Source of the DNA: SIG701 sp045544955
GTDB taxonomy: Bacteria > Bacillota > Clostridia > Oscillospirales > CAG-272
DNA: 64,000 nt
Direction: 5' to 3'
NCBI GenBank assembly: GCA_045544955.1
Contig: JAZPZY010000004.1
Coordinates: forward strand, 62,001-126,000
The position numbers and the translations under genes were made by a program. The notes beneath the pieces were generated by a model. It was not told the DNA's origin, made no database searches, and was given only the letters and a program-made list of their open reading frames with translations. Below, in pieces: positions 33,782 to 42,289 of this stretch; within the stretch, counting starts at the first letter, position 1, and every line of letters begins with the position of its first letter.

Positions 33782-35917
33782 ATGAGATGTGATCAATGGA
33801 TATGGCTTCCGAAAGCCCTTTATCCGAACAATCAGACAACACGCTTTGACGCCCTGAGTAACGCTTCCGACGACAGTTATGTCGTTGCAGAGTTTCAAAA
33901 AGAATATGTGTTTGACAAAAAAATTAGCCGTGCACATTTAAGATTCAGCGGCGACACGGAGTTTCAGCTGTATTGCAATAATCAGATGGTTTCCACGGGT
34001 CCTGCCGCCGTTGGCGGAGATTTTTTAGGAAACGGCTCTCCTCGCGAGTGGTATTATGCATCAGAAACAGAGCTTGATCTGAACGGAAACACTATTCTTT
34101 TTTTTGCGAGAGTAAAAATGATGCCGGTCCGTATGTGCGAATACTCCAAAGGTCACGGCGGTTTCATGCTAAATGGAGAACTTCTTTTTGAAGACGGCAG
34201 CCGCGAATACATTTCCACCGATAAGGAGTGGCTCGTCAGATGCAACCGTTCCTATCTAACTCCGCTGTGCTATGACGAAACGATCGCGCCGGAAGACTAT
34301 GTGCCGGCAGAAGAGATCGAAGATATCTGGCATGCGGAGACAGCACCGATCCCGTGCCGCACAGAAGAAAAGATCATAGCAGGCAAGATCACGCTTGCAC
34401 CCTTTGAGGAACGAACAACTGCATTTTCCTTTGATGGGATACATGCGGGTTTTTCCGCTTTGCAGGTATTTACCGACGGTATTGTGTCTGCTGAACTTAC
34501 GTACCGTGAACTGGAAACGGATGTGAAATGCAGTACTGAGACAGCCACGCTTACGAACAGCGGAGAATACCGTGGTTTTTATCTGCACAGCGCAGGCTGC
34601 CTGTCGGCCAAACTCAAGAATGATTCCGCCTCGCCGTCCTGCGTGACCGTTGGACTTATTGCCACCCATTATCCCGTTACCGAAGATTGCACGACCGTGA
34701 CAAATGATGCAGATCTGAATAATCTTCTGTGCATTTGCAAACACACGCTGAAATATTGTCGGCAAACGCATCATCTTGACAGTCCCAGACATTGTGAACC
34801 GCTTGCTTGCACGGGTGACTATTATATCGAAAGCCTGATGACCGCTTTTTCCTTCGGCGATCAGCGCCTTTCCGAATTTGATATTTTGCGAACTGCCAAA
34901 CTCCTGCAGCAAAGTCAGGGCCGAATGTTTCATACAACGTATAGTCTCATATGGGTAAGAATGCTCCATGACGTTTATATGATGACCGGAAATATACATA
35001 TGGTGCAGGAATGCGAAACTGCCCTGGATATGCTGTTAGAACGATTCCGCTCCTATTTTGGCGAAAACGGGCTAATAGAGAATCCGCCGGATTACATGTT
35101 TGTTGATTGGATATATATTGATGGACTTTCCATGCATCATCCTCCCAAATGCCTGGGACAAACGGTTTTGAATATGTTTTGCTTTATGGCATTTTGTTAT
35201 GCGGAAAGGATCTATACGATCCTTGGGCGTACAAAAAAAGCAAAATGCTGTAAAAAGAATGCCGAAAGTCTGAAAAAAGCAATTAACGAGTTCCTTTACG
35301 ATCCAGAAAAAAATCTATATTTTGAAGGACTGACAACACCGTCCCCGAAAGAAAGTATTTACACATACCACCCGCAAAATGTGAACAAGCGGTATTATTT
35401 GAAGCACTCCAATATTATAGCCGCCTATACGTCAGTTTGTGACGGCGAGACGGCAAAACTGTTGATTGACAAAATCATGGCAGATGAAATAGAGGGTGAC
35501 GTTCAGCCGTATTTTCTGCACTATCTGCTGGAAGCAATTTATACCCATGGATTAAGAGAAAAATACACGCTGCAGGTCATCGATCGATGGAAAAACTCTA
35601 TCGCGGCTTGCTCCAAAGGTTTGCCGGAAGGATTTGTGGCACCCGAACCCACCTACGCCTTCGATCACAGCCATGCATGGGGCGGAACTCCGCTCTACTC
35701 TTTACCGAAAGCACTGATGGGGCTGGAGATCACAAAACCCGGGATGAAAGAAATCTCTCTTTCCCCCTCGCTGCTGGGACTGCGTCATGCAAAAGTTGAA
35801 CTTCTAACACCTTACGGAAAAGTTATTTGTGAGATGAAACAGGGCGAACGGTCACAGATAACTCATCCAAAGGAAGTGTGCGTTGCGACAACTGGCAGAC
35901 GTTCACCTCTAAGCTGA
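33782..35917 (+). CDS. alpha-L-rhamnosidase-like glycoside hydrolase (GH78-like)
   Basis: A 711-aa protein without a signal peptide. The first 300 residues look like the beta-sandwich domains of GH78 enzymes (CDQWIWLPKALYPNNQT, HLRFSGDTEFQLYCNNQMV). The catalytic (alpha/alpha)6 part begins near residue 320 with LDSPRHCEPLACTGDYYIES, which parallels the GH78 pattern D-x-P-x-x-x-E...GD, and ends with AFDHSHAWGGTPLYSLPKAL. It would act on rhamnosides or related oligosaccharides in the cytoplasm. Base composition is more AT-rich than the neighbours, a sign of later acquisition. I use ATG 33782 (MRCDQWIW); the ribosome site is weak. Confidence 0.82.
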   Translation: MRCDQWIWLPKALYPNNQTTRFDALSNASDDSYVVAEFQKEYVFDKKISRAHLRFSGDTEFQLYCNNQMVSTGPAAVGGDFLGNGSPREWYYASETELDLNGNTILFFARVKMMPVRMCEYSKGHGGFMLNGELLFEDGSREYISTDKEWLVRCNRSYLTPLCYDETIAPEDYVPAEEIEDIWHAETAPIPCRTEEKIIAGKITLAPFEERTTAFSFDGIHAGFSALQVFTDGIVSAELTYRELETDVKCSTETATLTNSGEYRGFYLHSAGCLSAKLKNDSASPSCVTVGLIATHYPVTEDCTTVTNDADLNNLLCICKHTLKYCRQTHHLDSPRHCEPLACTGDYYIESLMTAFSFGDQRLSEFDILRTAKLLQQSQGRMFHTTYSLIWVRMLHDVYMMTGNIHMVQECETALDMLLERFRSYFGENGLIENPPDYMFVDWIYIDGLSMHHPPKCLGQTVLNMFCFMAFCYAERIYTILGRTKKAKCCKKNAESLKKAINEFLYDPEKNLYFEGLTTPSPKESIYTYHPQNVNKRYYLKHSNIIAAYTSVCDGETAKLLIDKIMADEIEGDVQPYFLHYLLEAIYTHGLREKYTLQVIDRWKNSIAACSKGLPEGFVAPEPTYAFDHSHAWGGTPLYSLPKALMGLEITKPGMKEISLSPSLLGLRHAKVELLTPYGKVICEMKQGERSQITHPKEVCVATTGRRSPLS

Positions 35918-35940
35918 TAGAACAGGACATCTCGTAAACG

Positions 35941-35989
35941 AAAGAAACCGTACAGAATTCATTCCTGAAATCCGTACGGTTTCTTTAAT
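35941..35989. terminator. bidirectional terminator between the rhamnosidase-like gene and rpsR
   Basis: AAAGAAACCGTAC (35941-35953) pairs exactly with 35974-35986, with A and T runs at the ends. Confidence 0.85.
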
Positions 35990-36058
35990 TTGTTCGATTG
36001 CTTGAAACTTTCCGTTCGGGACATCATGCCTGCAAACACGGAAGTTTCCTTTTTCTTA

Positions 36059-36382
36059 TCAGTCGCCGATGTAGGGCATGAGTGCAACGTGGCGGGCACG
36101 CTTGATAGCAATGGTCAACTGACGCTGATGCTTTGCACATGCACCGGAGATACGGCGGGGCAGGATCTTCGCTCTCTCGGAAACGAACTTCTTCAGACGA
36201 ACGGTATCCTTGTAATCGATTTCATCGATCTTATCTGCACAGAAAGTGCAGACTTTCTTTCTTCTGCGGTTGAAAGGACGGGCGGGACGCTGTGCGGCGT
36301 CGGCAGCCGGTCTGGTTTCAGCCTGCTCTGCGGGCTGCTGTACTTCTTCAGCTACAGCGGCTTCATTTCTTTCCATATCCAT
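36059..36382 (-). CDS. rpsR: 30S ribosomal protein S18 with extended N-terminus
   Basis: The last 70 residues match S18 (RRKKVCTFCADKIDEIDYKD, SERAKILPRRISGACAKHQR). The 107-aa product has about 30 extra N-terminal residues, rich in Glu, Ala and Gln. AGGAGG lies 10 nt before the ATG, which supports this longer start. It forms the standard rpsF-ssb-rpsR unit. Confidence 0.95.
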   Translation of the reverse strand: MDMERNEAAVAEEVQQPAEQAETRPAADAAQRPARPFNRRRKKVCTFCADKIDEIDYKDTVRLKKFVSERAKILPRRISGACAKHQRQLTIAIKRARHVALMPYIGD

Positions 36383-36423
36383 GCTTATGAGACCTCCTGT
36401 TAAAATTCAGTGTACTGCCTCAA

Positions 36424-36897
36424 TCAGAAGGGCAGTTCTTCATCGCTGGCAACTTCCTCGAATTTTGCGGCGGGTGCTGCCTGTGCCGGTGTGGCGTAAG
36501 CAGGTGCGCCGTAGTTATCCGGGATATATGCCGTGCCGCCCTGTGCGGCGGCTGGACTCTCAGACTTTGCGTCAACGAAATGTGCTTCGTCGGCAACGAC
36601 TTCGGTAGCAAAACGCTTCTGTCCCTGCTGGTCAACCCAAGAGCGCGTCTGGATAGATCCGACGACGCAGATGGAGCTTGCCTTACGGAAGTAGCGCGTA
36701 ATGAATTCCGCGGTCGATCTCCACGCAGTGACGTTGATAAAGTCAGCCTGCGGCTCATCTCCGTTCTTGCCCCGGTACGGCCGGTTGACCGCGATGGAGA
36801 AAGAAGTAACGGAAACGCCGGAGGGCGTGGTTTTCAGTTCCGGATCAGCCGTGAGACGGCCGCCCAGAATGACCTTGTTGAAGTTGAAGTTTGCCAT
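36424..36897 (-). CDS. ssb: single-stranded DNA-binding protein
   Basis: A 157-aa OB-fold SSB: FNKVILGGRLTADPELKTTP, SFSIAVNRPYRGKNGDEPQA, VVGSIQTRSWVDQQGQKRFA, then an Ala/Pro-rich linker and the acidic tip DEELPF that recruits repair and replication proteins. It lies between rpsF and rpsR, as in most Firmicutes. Confidence 0.97.
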   Translation of the reverse strand: MANFNFNKVILGGRLTADPELKTTPSGVSVTSFSIAVNRPYRGKNGDEPQADFINVTAWRSTAEFITRYFRKASSICVVGSIQTRSWVDQQGQKRFATEVVADEAHFVDAKSESPAAAQGGTAYIPDNYGAPAYATPAQAAPAAKFEEVASDEELPF

Positions 36898-36923
36898 ATT
36901 TACCTCCTGAACGGAAAGGCGGC

Positions 36924-37235
36924 TTACGCCTCAGCCTTCTTCACTTCTTCGTGGCGGATTACGAGAGAACGCATGATACCGTCGGTGATACCGAACACAC
37001 GCTCAAGCTCTGCCGGGAATTCGCCTTTTGCCTCGAAGTTGACGAGAACGTAGTAACCGTCTTCCTTGTCATCGATCGGGTATGCCAGACGGCGCTTGCC
37101 CCATTCGTTAACCTCGGAAATCGTACCGTTCTCGGCAATGAGAGCCGTGAACTTTTCGACGAGCGCCTTGATTGCATCTTCAGCAAGCGTGGCGTCCACG
37201 ATGAACAGGACCTCATACGAGTTGAACTTTTCCAT
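36924..37235 (-). CDS. rpsF: 30S ribosomal protein S6
   Basis: A 103-aa S6: YEVLFIVDATLAEDAIKALV, NEWGKRRLAYPIDDKEDGYY and RVFGITDGIMRSLVIRHEE. It is the first gene of rpsF-ssb-rpsR. S6 with S18 often represses this operon through its leader. Confidence 0.97.
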   Translation of the reverse strand: MEKFNSYEVLFIVDATLAEDAIKALVEKFTALIAENGTISEVNEWGKRRLAYPIDDKEDGYYVLVNFEAKGEFPAELERVFGITDGIMRSLVIRHEEVKKAEA

Positions 37236-37330
37236 GATTTACACCTCCCTATGGACTTCAGACCGCCGATCTCAAAAAAAATTTACCGGCGGCAGAGAGA
37301 CGGATACGAAAAATATCCGTTCAGTCAAAT

Positions 37331-37359
37331 ATTATATCACGATTCTCCTCCCGTGTCAA
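37331..37359 (-). promoter_or_regulatory. consensus promoter of rpsF-ssb-rpsR
   Basis: On the minus strand, TTGACA (37354-37359) and TATAAT (37331-37336) with a 17-nt spacer, about 95 nt before rpsF. The leader carries no obvious strong hairpin beyond this. The rest of the divergent gap to gap (37360-37462) shows nothing else. Confidence 0.88.
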
Positions 37360-37462
37360 TGGATTTCCATCGTATTTCTTTCATAGAATGGAAGAATTTT
37401 GTCCGCAATTCGCCCCGTTTTTTGTGTAAATGTTAAAAATGTGATAATTTTGAAAAAAACTC

Positions 37463-37491
37463 TTGTATATTCCCCTCATTTGATATAAAAT
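37463..37491 (+). promoter_or_regulatory. likely promoter of gap
   Basis: TTGTAT (37463-37468) and TAAAAT (37486-37491) with a 17-nt spacer; an overlapping TATAAA is an alternative -10. Confidence 0.55.
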
Positions 37492-37566
37492 ATATACTCG
37501 GAAACGTGTGATGCGTTTTGAAAGCTTGTTCCCATAAAAATCTTATTATATATTTTGGAGGATACC

Positions 37567-38586
37567 ATGTCTGTAAAAGTTGCCATTAACGGATTCGGCC
37601 GTATCGGCCGTCTCGCATTCCGCCAGATGTTCGGCGCAGAAGGCTACGAGATCGTTGCTATCAACGACCTTACCAAAGCTTCCATGCCCGCTCACCTGCT
37701 CAAGTCCGACACCGCACAGGGTCGTTACGACGGTCACACCGTAGAGGCTGATGACGAAGCCAACACCATCACGGTTGACGGCAAGGTTCTGAAGATCTAC
37801 GCTGAGAAGAACGCTGCTGACTGCCCCTGGGGTGAACTGGGCGTAGACGTTGTACTGGAGTGCACCGGTTTCTACACCTCTCTTGAGAAGTCCCAGGCTC
37901 ACATCGACGCCGGCGCCAAGAAGGTCGTTATCTCTGCTCCCGCAGGCAACGATCTGAAGACCATCGTTTACAGCGTAAACGAGAAGACCCTGACCAAGGA
38001 TGACAAGATCATCTCCGCTGCATCCTGCACCACCAACTGCCTGGCTCCCATGGCTAAGGCTCTGAACGACTACGCTCCCATCCTCTCCGGTATCATGACC
38101 ACCGTTCATGCATACACCGGTGACCAGATGATCCTGGACGGCCCCCACAGAAAGGGTGACCTCCGCCGTGCACGTGCCGGTGCGCAGAACATCGTTCCCA
38201 ACTCCACCGGTGCTGCCAAGGCTATCGGCCTCGTTATCCCCGAACTGAACAAGAAACTCATCGGCTCTGCTCAGCGTGTTCCCACCTGCACCGGCTCCAC
38301 CACCATCCTGGTTGCCGTTGTTAAGGCCAAGGACGTTACCAAGGAAGGCATCAACGCCGCTATGAAGGCTGCCGCTTCCGTGTCCTTCGGCTACAACACC
38401 GACGCGATCCGTTCCTCCGACGTTATCGGCATGACCTACGGTTCTCTGTTCGACGCAACCCAGACCATGGTTACCCAGATCGATGAGGACACCTACCAGG
38501 TACAGGTTGTTTCCTGGTACGACAACGAGAACTCCTACACCAGCCAGATGGTTCGCACCATCAAGTACTTCGCAGAACTGAACTAA
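37567..38586 (+). CDS. gap: glyceraldehyde-3-phosphate dehydrogenase
   Basis: Glycolytic oxidation of glyceraldehyde-3-phosphate to 1,3-bisphosphoglycerate with NAD. The 339-aa protein has VKVAINGFGRIGRLAFRQMF, the catalytic Cys in SAASCTTNCLAPMAK, THAY-region His in TTVHAYTGDQ and the C-terminal SWYDNENSYTSQMV. TTGGAGG lies before the ATG at 37567. Codon usage is strongly biased to a few codons, as expected for a highly expressed gene. It stands alone, not in a glycolytic operon. Confidence 0.97.
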   Translation: MSVKVAINGFGRIGRLAFRQMFGAEGYEIVAINDLTKASMPAHLLKSDTAQGRYDGHTVEADDEANTITVDGKVLKIYAEKNAADCPWGELGVDVVLECTGFYTSLEKSQAHIDAGAKKVVISAPAGNDLKTIVYSVNEKTLTKDDKIISAASCTTNCLAPMAKALNDYAPILSGIMTTVHAYTGDQMILDGPHRKGDLRRARAGAQNIVPNSTGAAKAIGLVIPELNKKLIGSAQRVPTCTGSTTILVAVVKAKDVTKEGINAAMKAAASVSFGYNTDAIRSSDVIGMTYGSLFDATQTMVTQIDEDTYQVQVVSWYDNENSYTSQMVRTIKYFAELN

Positions 38587-38608
38587 TCTCTGTTTTGTGA
38601 AAGCACAG

Positions 38609-38639
38609 CCGCCGGCAGAAAACTGCCGGCGGGTTTTTT
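38609..38639 (+). terminator. intrinsic terminator of gap
   Basis: CCGCCGGCAG (38609-38618) pairs with 38623-38632 and is followed by GTTTTTTG. Confidence 0.9.
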
Positions 38640-38711
38640 GTTTGGTTTGTATCGGTTCGGTGCCGGCATTTACTGCATACCGTACATCGTAGGCGGAAAT
38701 TCTTTTCACTC

Positions 38712-38740
38712 TTGACAGAGGAAAAAACGCATGGTATAAT
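38712..38740 (+). promoter_or_regulatory. perfect promoter of surface protein P1
   Basis: TTGACA (38712-38717) and TATAAT (38735-38740) with a 17-nt spacer. The -10 lies in a 24-bp direct repeat. Confidence 0.88.
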
Positions 38741-38768
38741 ACATGAAAAAACGCATGGTATAATACAT
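38721..38768 (+). repeat. 24-bp exact tandem duplication carrying the -10 element
   Basis: Two identical 24-bp units (38721-38744 and 38745-38768) each contain CATGGTATAATACAT. Only the first -10 is correctly spaced from the TTGACA. Confidence 0.9.
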
Positions 38769-38816
38769 AATATAAAAAGCGAAAACAATATGATGATACG
38801 GGAGGTTCAACACCGC

Positions 38817-40799
38817 ATGAAAAAACTGTTTTCCCTGCTGCTGATTCTTACCGCACTGGCCGGCACGCTGTCCTATCCCATGATGGCAGCAGACGCAGCC
38901 GAATCCGCCGCTCCGATGCTTCCGGAGCAGTTTGCCGACCACACGATTGTAACGCCGGGAGACACGGTGAATGCCGCAGACGGCGCAGACGTGTCCTACT
39001 ATTTCGGCGACATGGGCATGATTTCCCTTCCGGAAGGAAGCGGGTGGAAACCAAGTTATGCAAAAGCCGAAAATGGTGCATATATGACTCTGCTCTGCTG
39101 TATGAGTTCCAAAAAGCAGTCTTCCTTTACGGTTCCCGTACAGATAACAGGTAAATATTCGGTACACGTGGGCTACGCCATGGGTACGAAGCGCTTTATT
39201 GTCAACGGAAAAACGATTACCGCCACCAACACCGGTGACAACGTAGTGCGGGACGTTCTTGTGACGACGAAAACGTTCTCCGGAGAAGAGATCACCATAA
39301 CCAACGCGGTCAGTGCGGCGGCGCGCATCGCGTACGTACGCTTTGTGCCTGCCGGCGTATCGAACGAACCGATTCTTTCCGAGTCCAACGAAAAGAATCT
39401 GATGATCGACAACGACGGATACTCCATGTTCTGCTACGAGGGAATCAACACGCCTCAGGCACTGATCAGCCGGGCAGTAACCCAATTTGCCCCCATTCAG
39501 GTAACCCAGTGGAACTGGTGCACCTTTTCCACCTCCATTCTCAACTACGACAGCGATGTCTGGTGGAAATACGTAACCGCGCGCCTTGAGGAATTGAACG
39601 TTCCCAAAGAAAATTATCCGGAAAACTTCCTCGATCACGTTGACAACACCGGCAAAAAGCCGGATTTTGACCATCTGATGCGGGATCTGGACAAATACGC
39701 CTACTCCAATATGCTGGCCCTGAGCGAATACGGCAAGCCCCACGAGATCCTTGCCGATCATCTGACGGAGAATGAAATCGGCGATATTTACGTTTCCTTC
39801 CGTATGTCCCACTACAATGCCGGGGAATACGGGTTCCAGTGCGGTGCCCTGTACTATCTGTATCCCGAATTTATAAGAGAAGGCGGACCGCAGCTCAGTT
39901 ATTCTCACGAGGTATACCGGAACTATCTGCACGATCTGGTGCTGGAGCCTGCCGCTTATGAAAACGTTGCCGGCATCACGCTGGACTTCGGCCGGTATTA
40001 TTACATATTCGGCAACGAGCTTACCGACGTGGGCAAGCGGACGGAGATCATGAACGATTTCGTGAAAAGCGTACACGATGATATGCCCGAGGGCAAAAAA
40101 CTGATCGTGCGCGTCCTCAACCCCACCGATCAGAAAGCACTTGCCTGGGGTCTCGATTATAAGAACTGGGTAAAAGAAGGCTGGGTGGACCGGGTGATCA
40201 TTTCCGATCAGTCCCACGAGACGTTCTTTGACTTTACGGAATACATGGAATTCTTCGAAGATTATCCGGAAGTAGAGTTCTATCTGGGCATCAACGCTAC
40301 GCTCTCCGGTCACGATCTGACGAAGGCGGAAGAAGAACTGCGCAAGCAGGGTATCCACGTTCCCTCGGGCGAACGGGTAGCCAAGGATCAGATTATGCTC
40401 CGCGCCTATGCCGCCTATATGGCAGGGGCGGACGGCATCTTCTTCTTTAACGGACTGGGCAGCGATCCGGATTACGCCTTCCTCAACAACAAAGAAAGCA
40501 TGATCAACTGGTACAATTCGCTGATCTTTGACGTGGAAATCAAATTTGTGGACACTGCGCTGGCACCCGCCTGGCTGAAAGAATACGGCATTACCGCCAC
40601 GGAGGCACAGCGCACGGCAGTCACCACAGACACAGCCGCTCCCGAAGAAACGGCAGACTGCGGTATGCCGGACGATTCCGAACAGCCCGTCACGACGGAT
40701 GATCCCGGCACGGCGGTATCCGTATGGCTCATCGCAGGCATACTGGCAGCGGCAGGCCTTGCCGTGGGTATTGCCGTGGGACTGAAAAAACGGAAATAA
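38817..40799 (+). CDS. surface protein P1: secreted TIM-barrel glycoside-hydrolase-like protein, short form
   Basis: A 660-aa paralogue of the array. It has a signal peptide (to about residue 24), one beta module with ITGKYSVHVGYAMGTKRFIV near residue 110, then a barrel-like domain (about 195-600). Shared motifs there are NLMIDNDGYSMFC, NWCTFSTSILNYDS, VYRNYLHDLVLE, ITLDFGRYYYIFGNE (Asp390), WGLDYKNWVKEGWVDRVIIS, LSGHDLTKAEEE and AGADGIFFFNG. A Thr/Glu linker and a C-terminal helix ending KKRK follow. It lacks the lectin-like N-terminal domain of P2-P7. Motif order recalls GHL10/DUF187 hydrolases; the substrate is unknown. GGGAGG precedes the ATG. It has its own promoter and terminator. Confidence 0.8.
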   Translation: MKKLFSLLLILTALAGTLSYPMMAADAAESAAPMLPEQFADHTIVTPGDTVNAADGADVSYYFGDMGMISLPEGSGWKPSYAKAENGAYMTLLCCMSSKKQSSFTVPVQITGKYSVHVGYAMGTKRFIVNGKTITATNTGDNVVRDVLVTTKTFSGEEITITNAVSAAARIAYVRFVPAGVSNEPILSESNEKNLMIDNDGYSMFCYEGINTPQALISRAVTQFAPIQVTQWNWCTFSTSILNYDSDVWWKYVTARLEELNVPKENYPENFLDHVDNTGKKPDFDHLMRDLDKYAYSNMLALSEYGKPHEILADHLTENEIGDIYVSFRMSHYNAGEYGFQCGALYYLYPEFIREGGPQLSYSHEVYRNYLHDLVLEPAAYENVAGITLDFGRYYYIFGNELTDVGKRTEIMNDFVKSVHDDMPEGKKLIVRVLNPTDQKALAWGLDYKNWVKEGWVDRVIISDQSHETFFDFTEYMEFFEDYPEVEFYLGINATLSGHDLTKAEEELRKQGIHVPSGERVAKDQIMLRAYAAYMAGADGIFFFNGLGSDPDYAFLNNKESMINWYNSLIFDVEIKFVDTALAPAWLKEYGITATEAQRTAVTTDTAAPEETADCGMPDDSEQPVTTDDPGTAVSVWLIAGILAAAGLAVGIAVGLKKRK

Positions 40800-40815
40800 A
40801 CACAGCACTGCCCCC

Positions 40816-40852
40816 AAAGACTGCCGCTTTTTTCCGCGGCAGTCTTTTCTTC
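40816..40852 (+). terminator. intrinsic terminator of P1
   Basis: AAAGACTGCCGC (40816-40827) pairs with 40836-40847 and is followed by TCTTCTTCC. Confidence 0.85.
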
Positions 40853-40927
40853 TTCCGCACACCGTGTGAAATATGTTCAAATGTTACATGTTTTTTATGA
40901 TATTTTGAAGAAATCACAGCAAAAAAC

Positions 40928-40955
40928 TTGACTTTCGCAAAAAAAGAGGTATACT
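40928..40955 (+). promoter_or_regulatory. promoter of the branched-chain-type ABC operon
   Basis: TTGACT (40928-40933) and TATACT (40950-40955) with a 16-nt spacer, 34 nt upstream of the binding-protein start. Confidence 0.7.
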
Positions 40956-40988
40956 GTATATGTACATTTATATAGGGAGGTTTCTATT

Positions 40989-42152
40989 ATGAAACTCACG
41001 AAAATTCTCTCGCTCACTCTGGCGGCCGTTCTTTCACTGGGCCTTCTGGCAGGATGCGGTCAGGTAAACTATGCAGAAAACAATACGGAATACGTGATCG
41101 GTGTTTCCGGTCCCCTCACCGGCGGTGCGGCCATGTACGGCGTTGCCGTTGCCAACGCAGCACAGATGGCTGTGGATGAGATCAACGAGGCCGGCGGTCT
41201 GAACGGCGTTATGTTCAAGCTGGTTGCTACCGACGATATGAACGATGCAGCCAAGATCTCCACCAACTATTCCTCCATGCTGGAGGGCGGCATGCAGCTG
41301 TCTCTGGGCACCGTTACCACTACGCCCGGTCTGGAATACAAGAATCTGTCCGCAGACGACAACGTATTCTTCCTGACGCCTTCCGCGTCCGGCGACAAGA
41401 TCCCCGAAAATCCCAACGGCTATCAGATGTGCTTTGCAGACGGTAACCAGGGTAAGGTTGCGGCACAGTTCGTTAACGAAAACTACAAGGGAACCACCAT
41501 CGGCGTGTTCTTCAAATCCGACGATCCCTACTCCACGGGCATCTACGGTCAGTTTAAGGAGAATCTGGACGCTTCCGTTACGGTAGTGGAGTCCACCTTC
41601 ACTGACGCCAACGCCACTGACTTCTCCACCCAGATCGATACGCTGAAGTCCTGCACCTTCATCTTCATGCCCATCTACTACACCCCCGCTTCCCTCTTTA
41701 TGATGCAGGCAAAGGACATCCTGGCCAAAAACGCCGTTTACTACGGCTGTGACGGCTTCGACGGCATCGACAACATCGAAGGCTTCGATATCACCTCCAT
41801 CCCCCAGGAAGTTACCATGCTGTCTCACTTCAACTCCAAGGCAACCGACGGTGCCGCTAAGGAATTCATCGACAAGTACGTGGCAAAATTCGGCAAGGAC
41901 ACCCTGAACCAGTTCGGTGCCTCCGCTTACGACTGCGTATACGCTCTGTACGGTGCCATGAAGAAGGCCGTCGACGAGGGCAAGGATATTCCCGTAACCA
42001 TCAGTGCTTCCGATCTGTGCGACATTCTGAAGGCACAGTTTGAAGGCGGCTATACGCTCGAAAACGCCGTTACCGGCGACAGCATCTCCTGGGAAAAGAG
42101 CGGCTACGTAAACAAGAGTGCAATCAAGTACGTAATCAAAGAAGCCAACTGA
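40989..42152 (+). CDS. branched-chain amino acid-type ABC transporter substrate-binding lipoprotein
   Basis: A 387-aa lipoprotein (LGLLAGCGQ, Cys at about 22) of the LivJ/LivK type. The mature part has YVIGVSGPLTGGAAMYGVAV and VDEINEAGGLNGVMFKLVAT, the hallmarks of this binding-protein family, and later NQFGASAYDCVYALYGAMKK. It captures branched-chain amino acids or related small ligands; the exact ligand cannot be read. Codon bias is strong, suggesting high expression. GGGAGG precedes the ATG. It is the first gene of a complete transporter operon and is separated from livH by a strong RNA hairpin. Confidence 0.93.
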   Translation: MKLTKILSLTLAAVLSLGLLAGCGQVNYAENNTEYVIGVSGPLTGGAAMYGVAVANAAQMAVDEINEAGGLNGVMFKLVATDDMNDAAKISTNYSSMLEGGMQLSLGTVTTTPGLEYKNLSADDNVFFLTPSASGDKIPENPNGYQMCFADGNQGKVAAQFVNENYKGTTIGVFFKSDDPYSTGIYGQFKENLDASVTVVESTFTDANATDFSTQIDTLKSCTFIFMPIYYTPASLFMMQAKDILAKNAVYYGCDGFDGIDNIEGFDITSIPQEVTMLSHFNSKATDGAAKEFIDKYVAKFGKDTLNQFGASAYDCVYALYGAMKKAVDEGKDIPVTISASDLCDILKAQFEGGYTLENAVTGDSISWEKSGYVNKSAIKYVIKEAN

Positions 42153-42182
42153 TCCGGCAAAACGAATACGATCCAAACCGAA

Positions 42183-42217
42183 TACCTGCCTGTGCCGAAA
42201 GCCGGCACAGGCAGGTA
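42183..42217 (+). promoter_or_regulatory. intercistronic 15-bp hairpin between binding protein and permease
   Basis: TACCTGCCTGTGCCG (42183-42197) pairs exactly with 42203-42217 around a 5-nt loop. No T-run follows, so it is more likely an RNA-stabilising or partial-attenuation element that raises binding-protein output over the permease genes. Confidence 0.65.
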
Positions 42218-42289
42218 TGACGTCTATACAGGTTGCAGAGTAATTGCCGAAGATTATCCTGCAACAATTTTTGATTTTAAGGTACAAAC

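Noticed and set aside
38706..40880. 724-codon open frame antisense to P1
   Set aside because: It mirrors the codon pattern of P1, has no ribosome site or family features, and similar long antisense frames occur opposite P2-P6.
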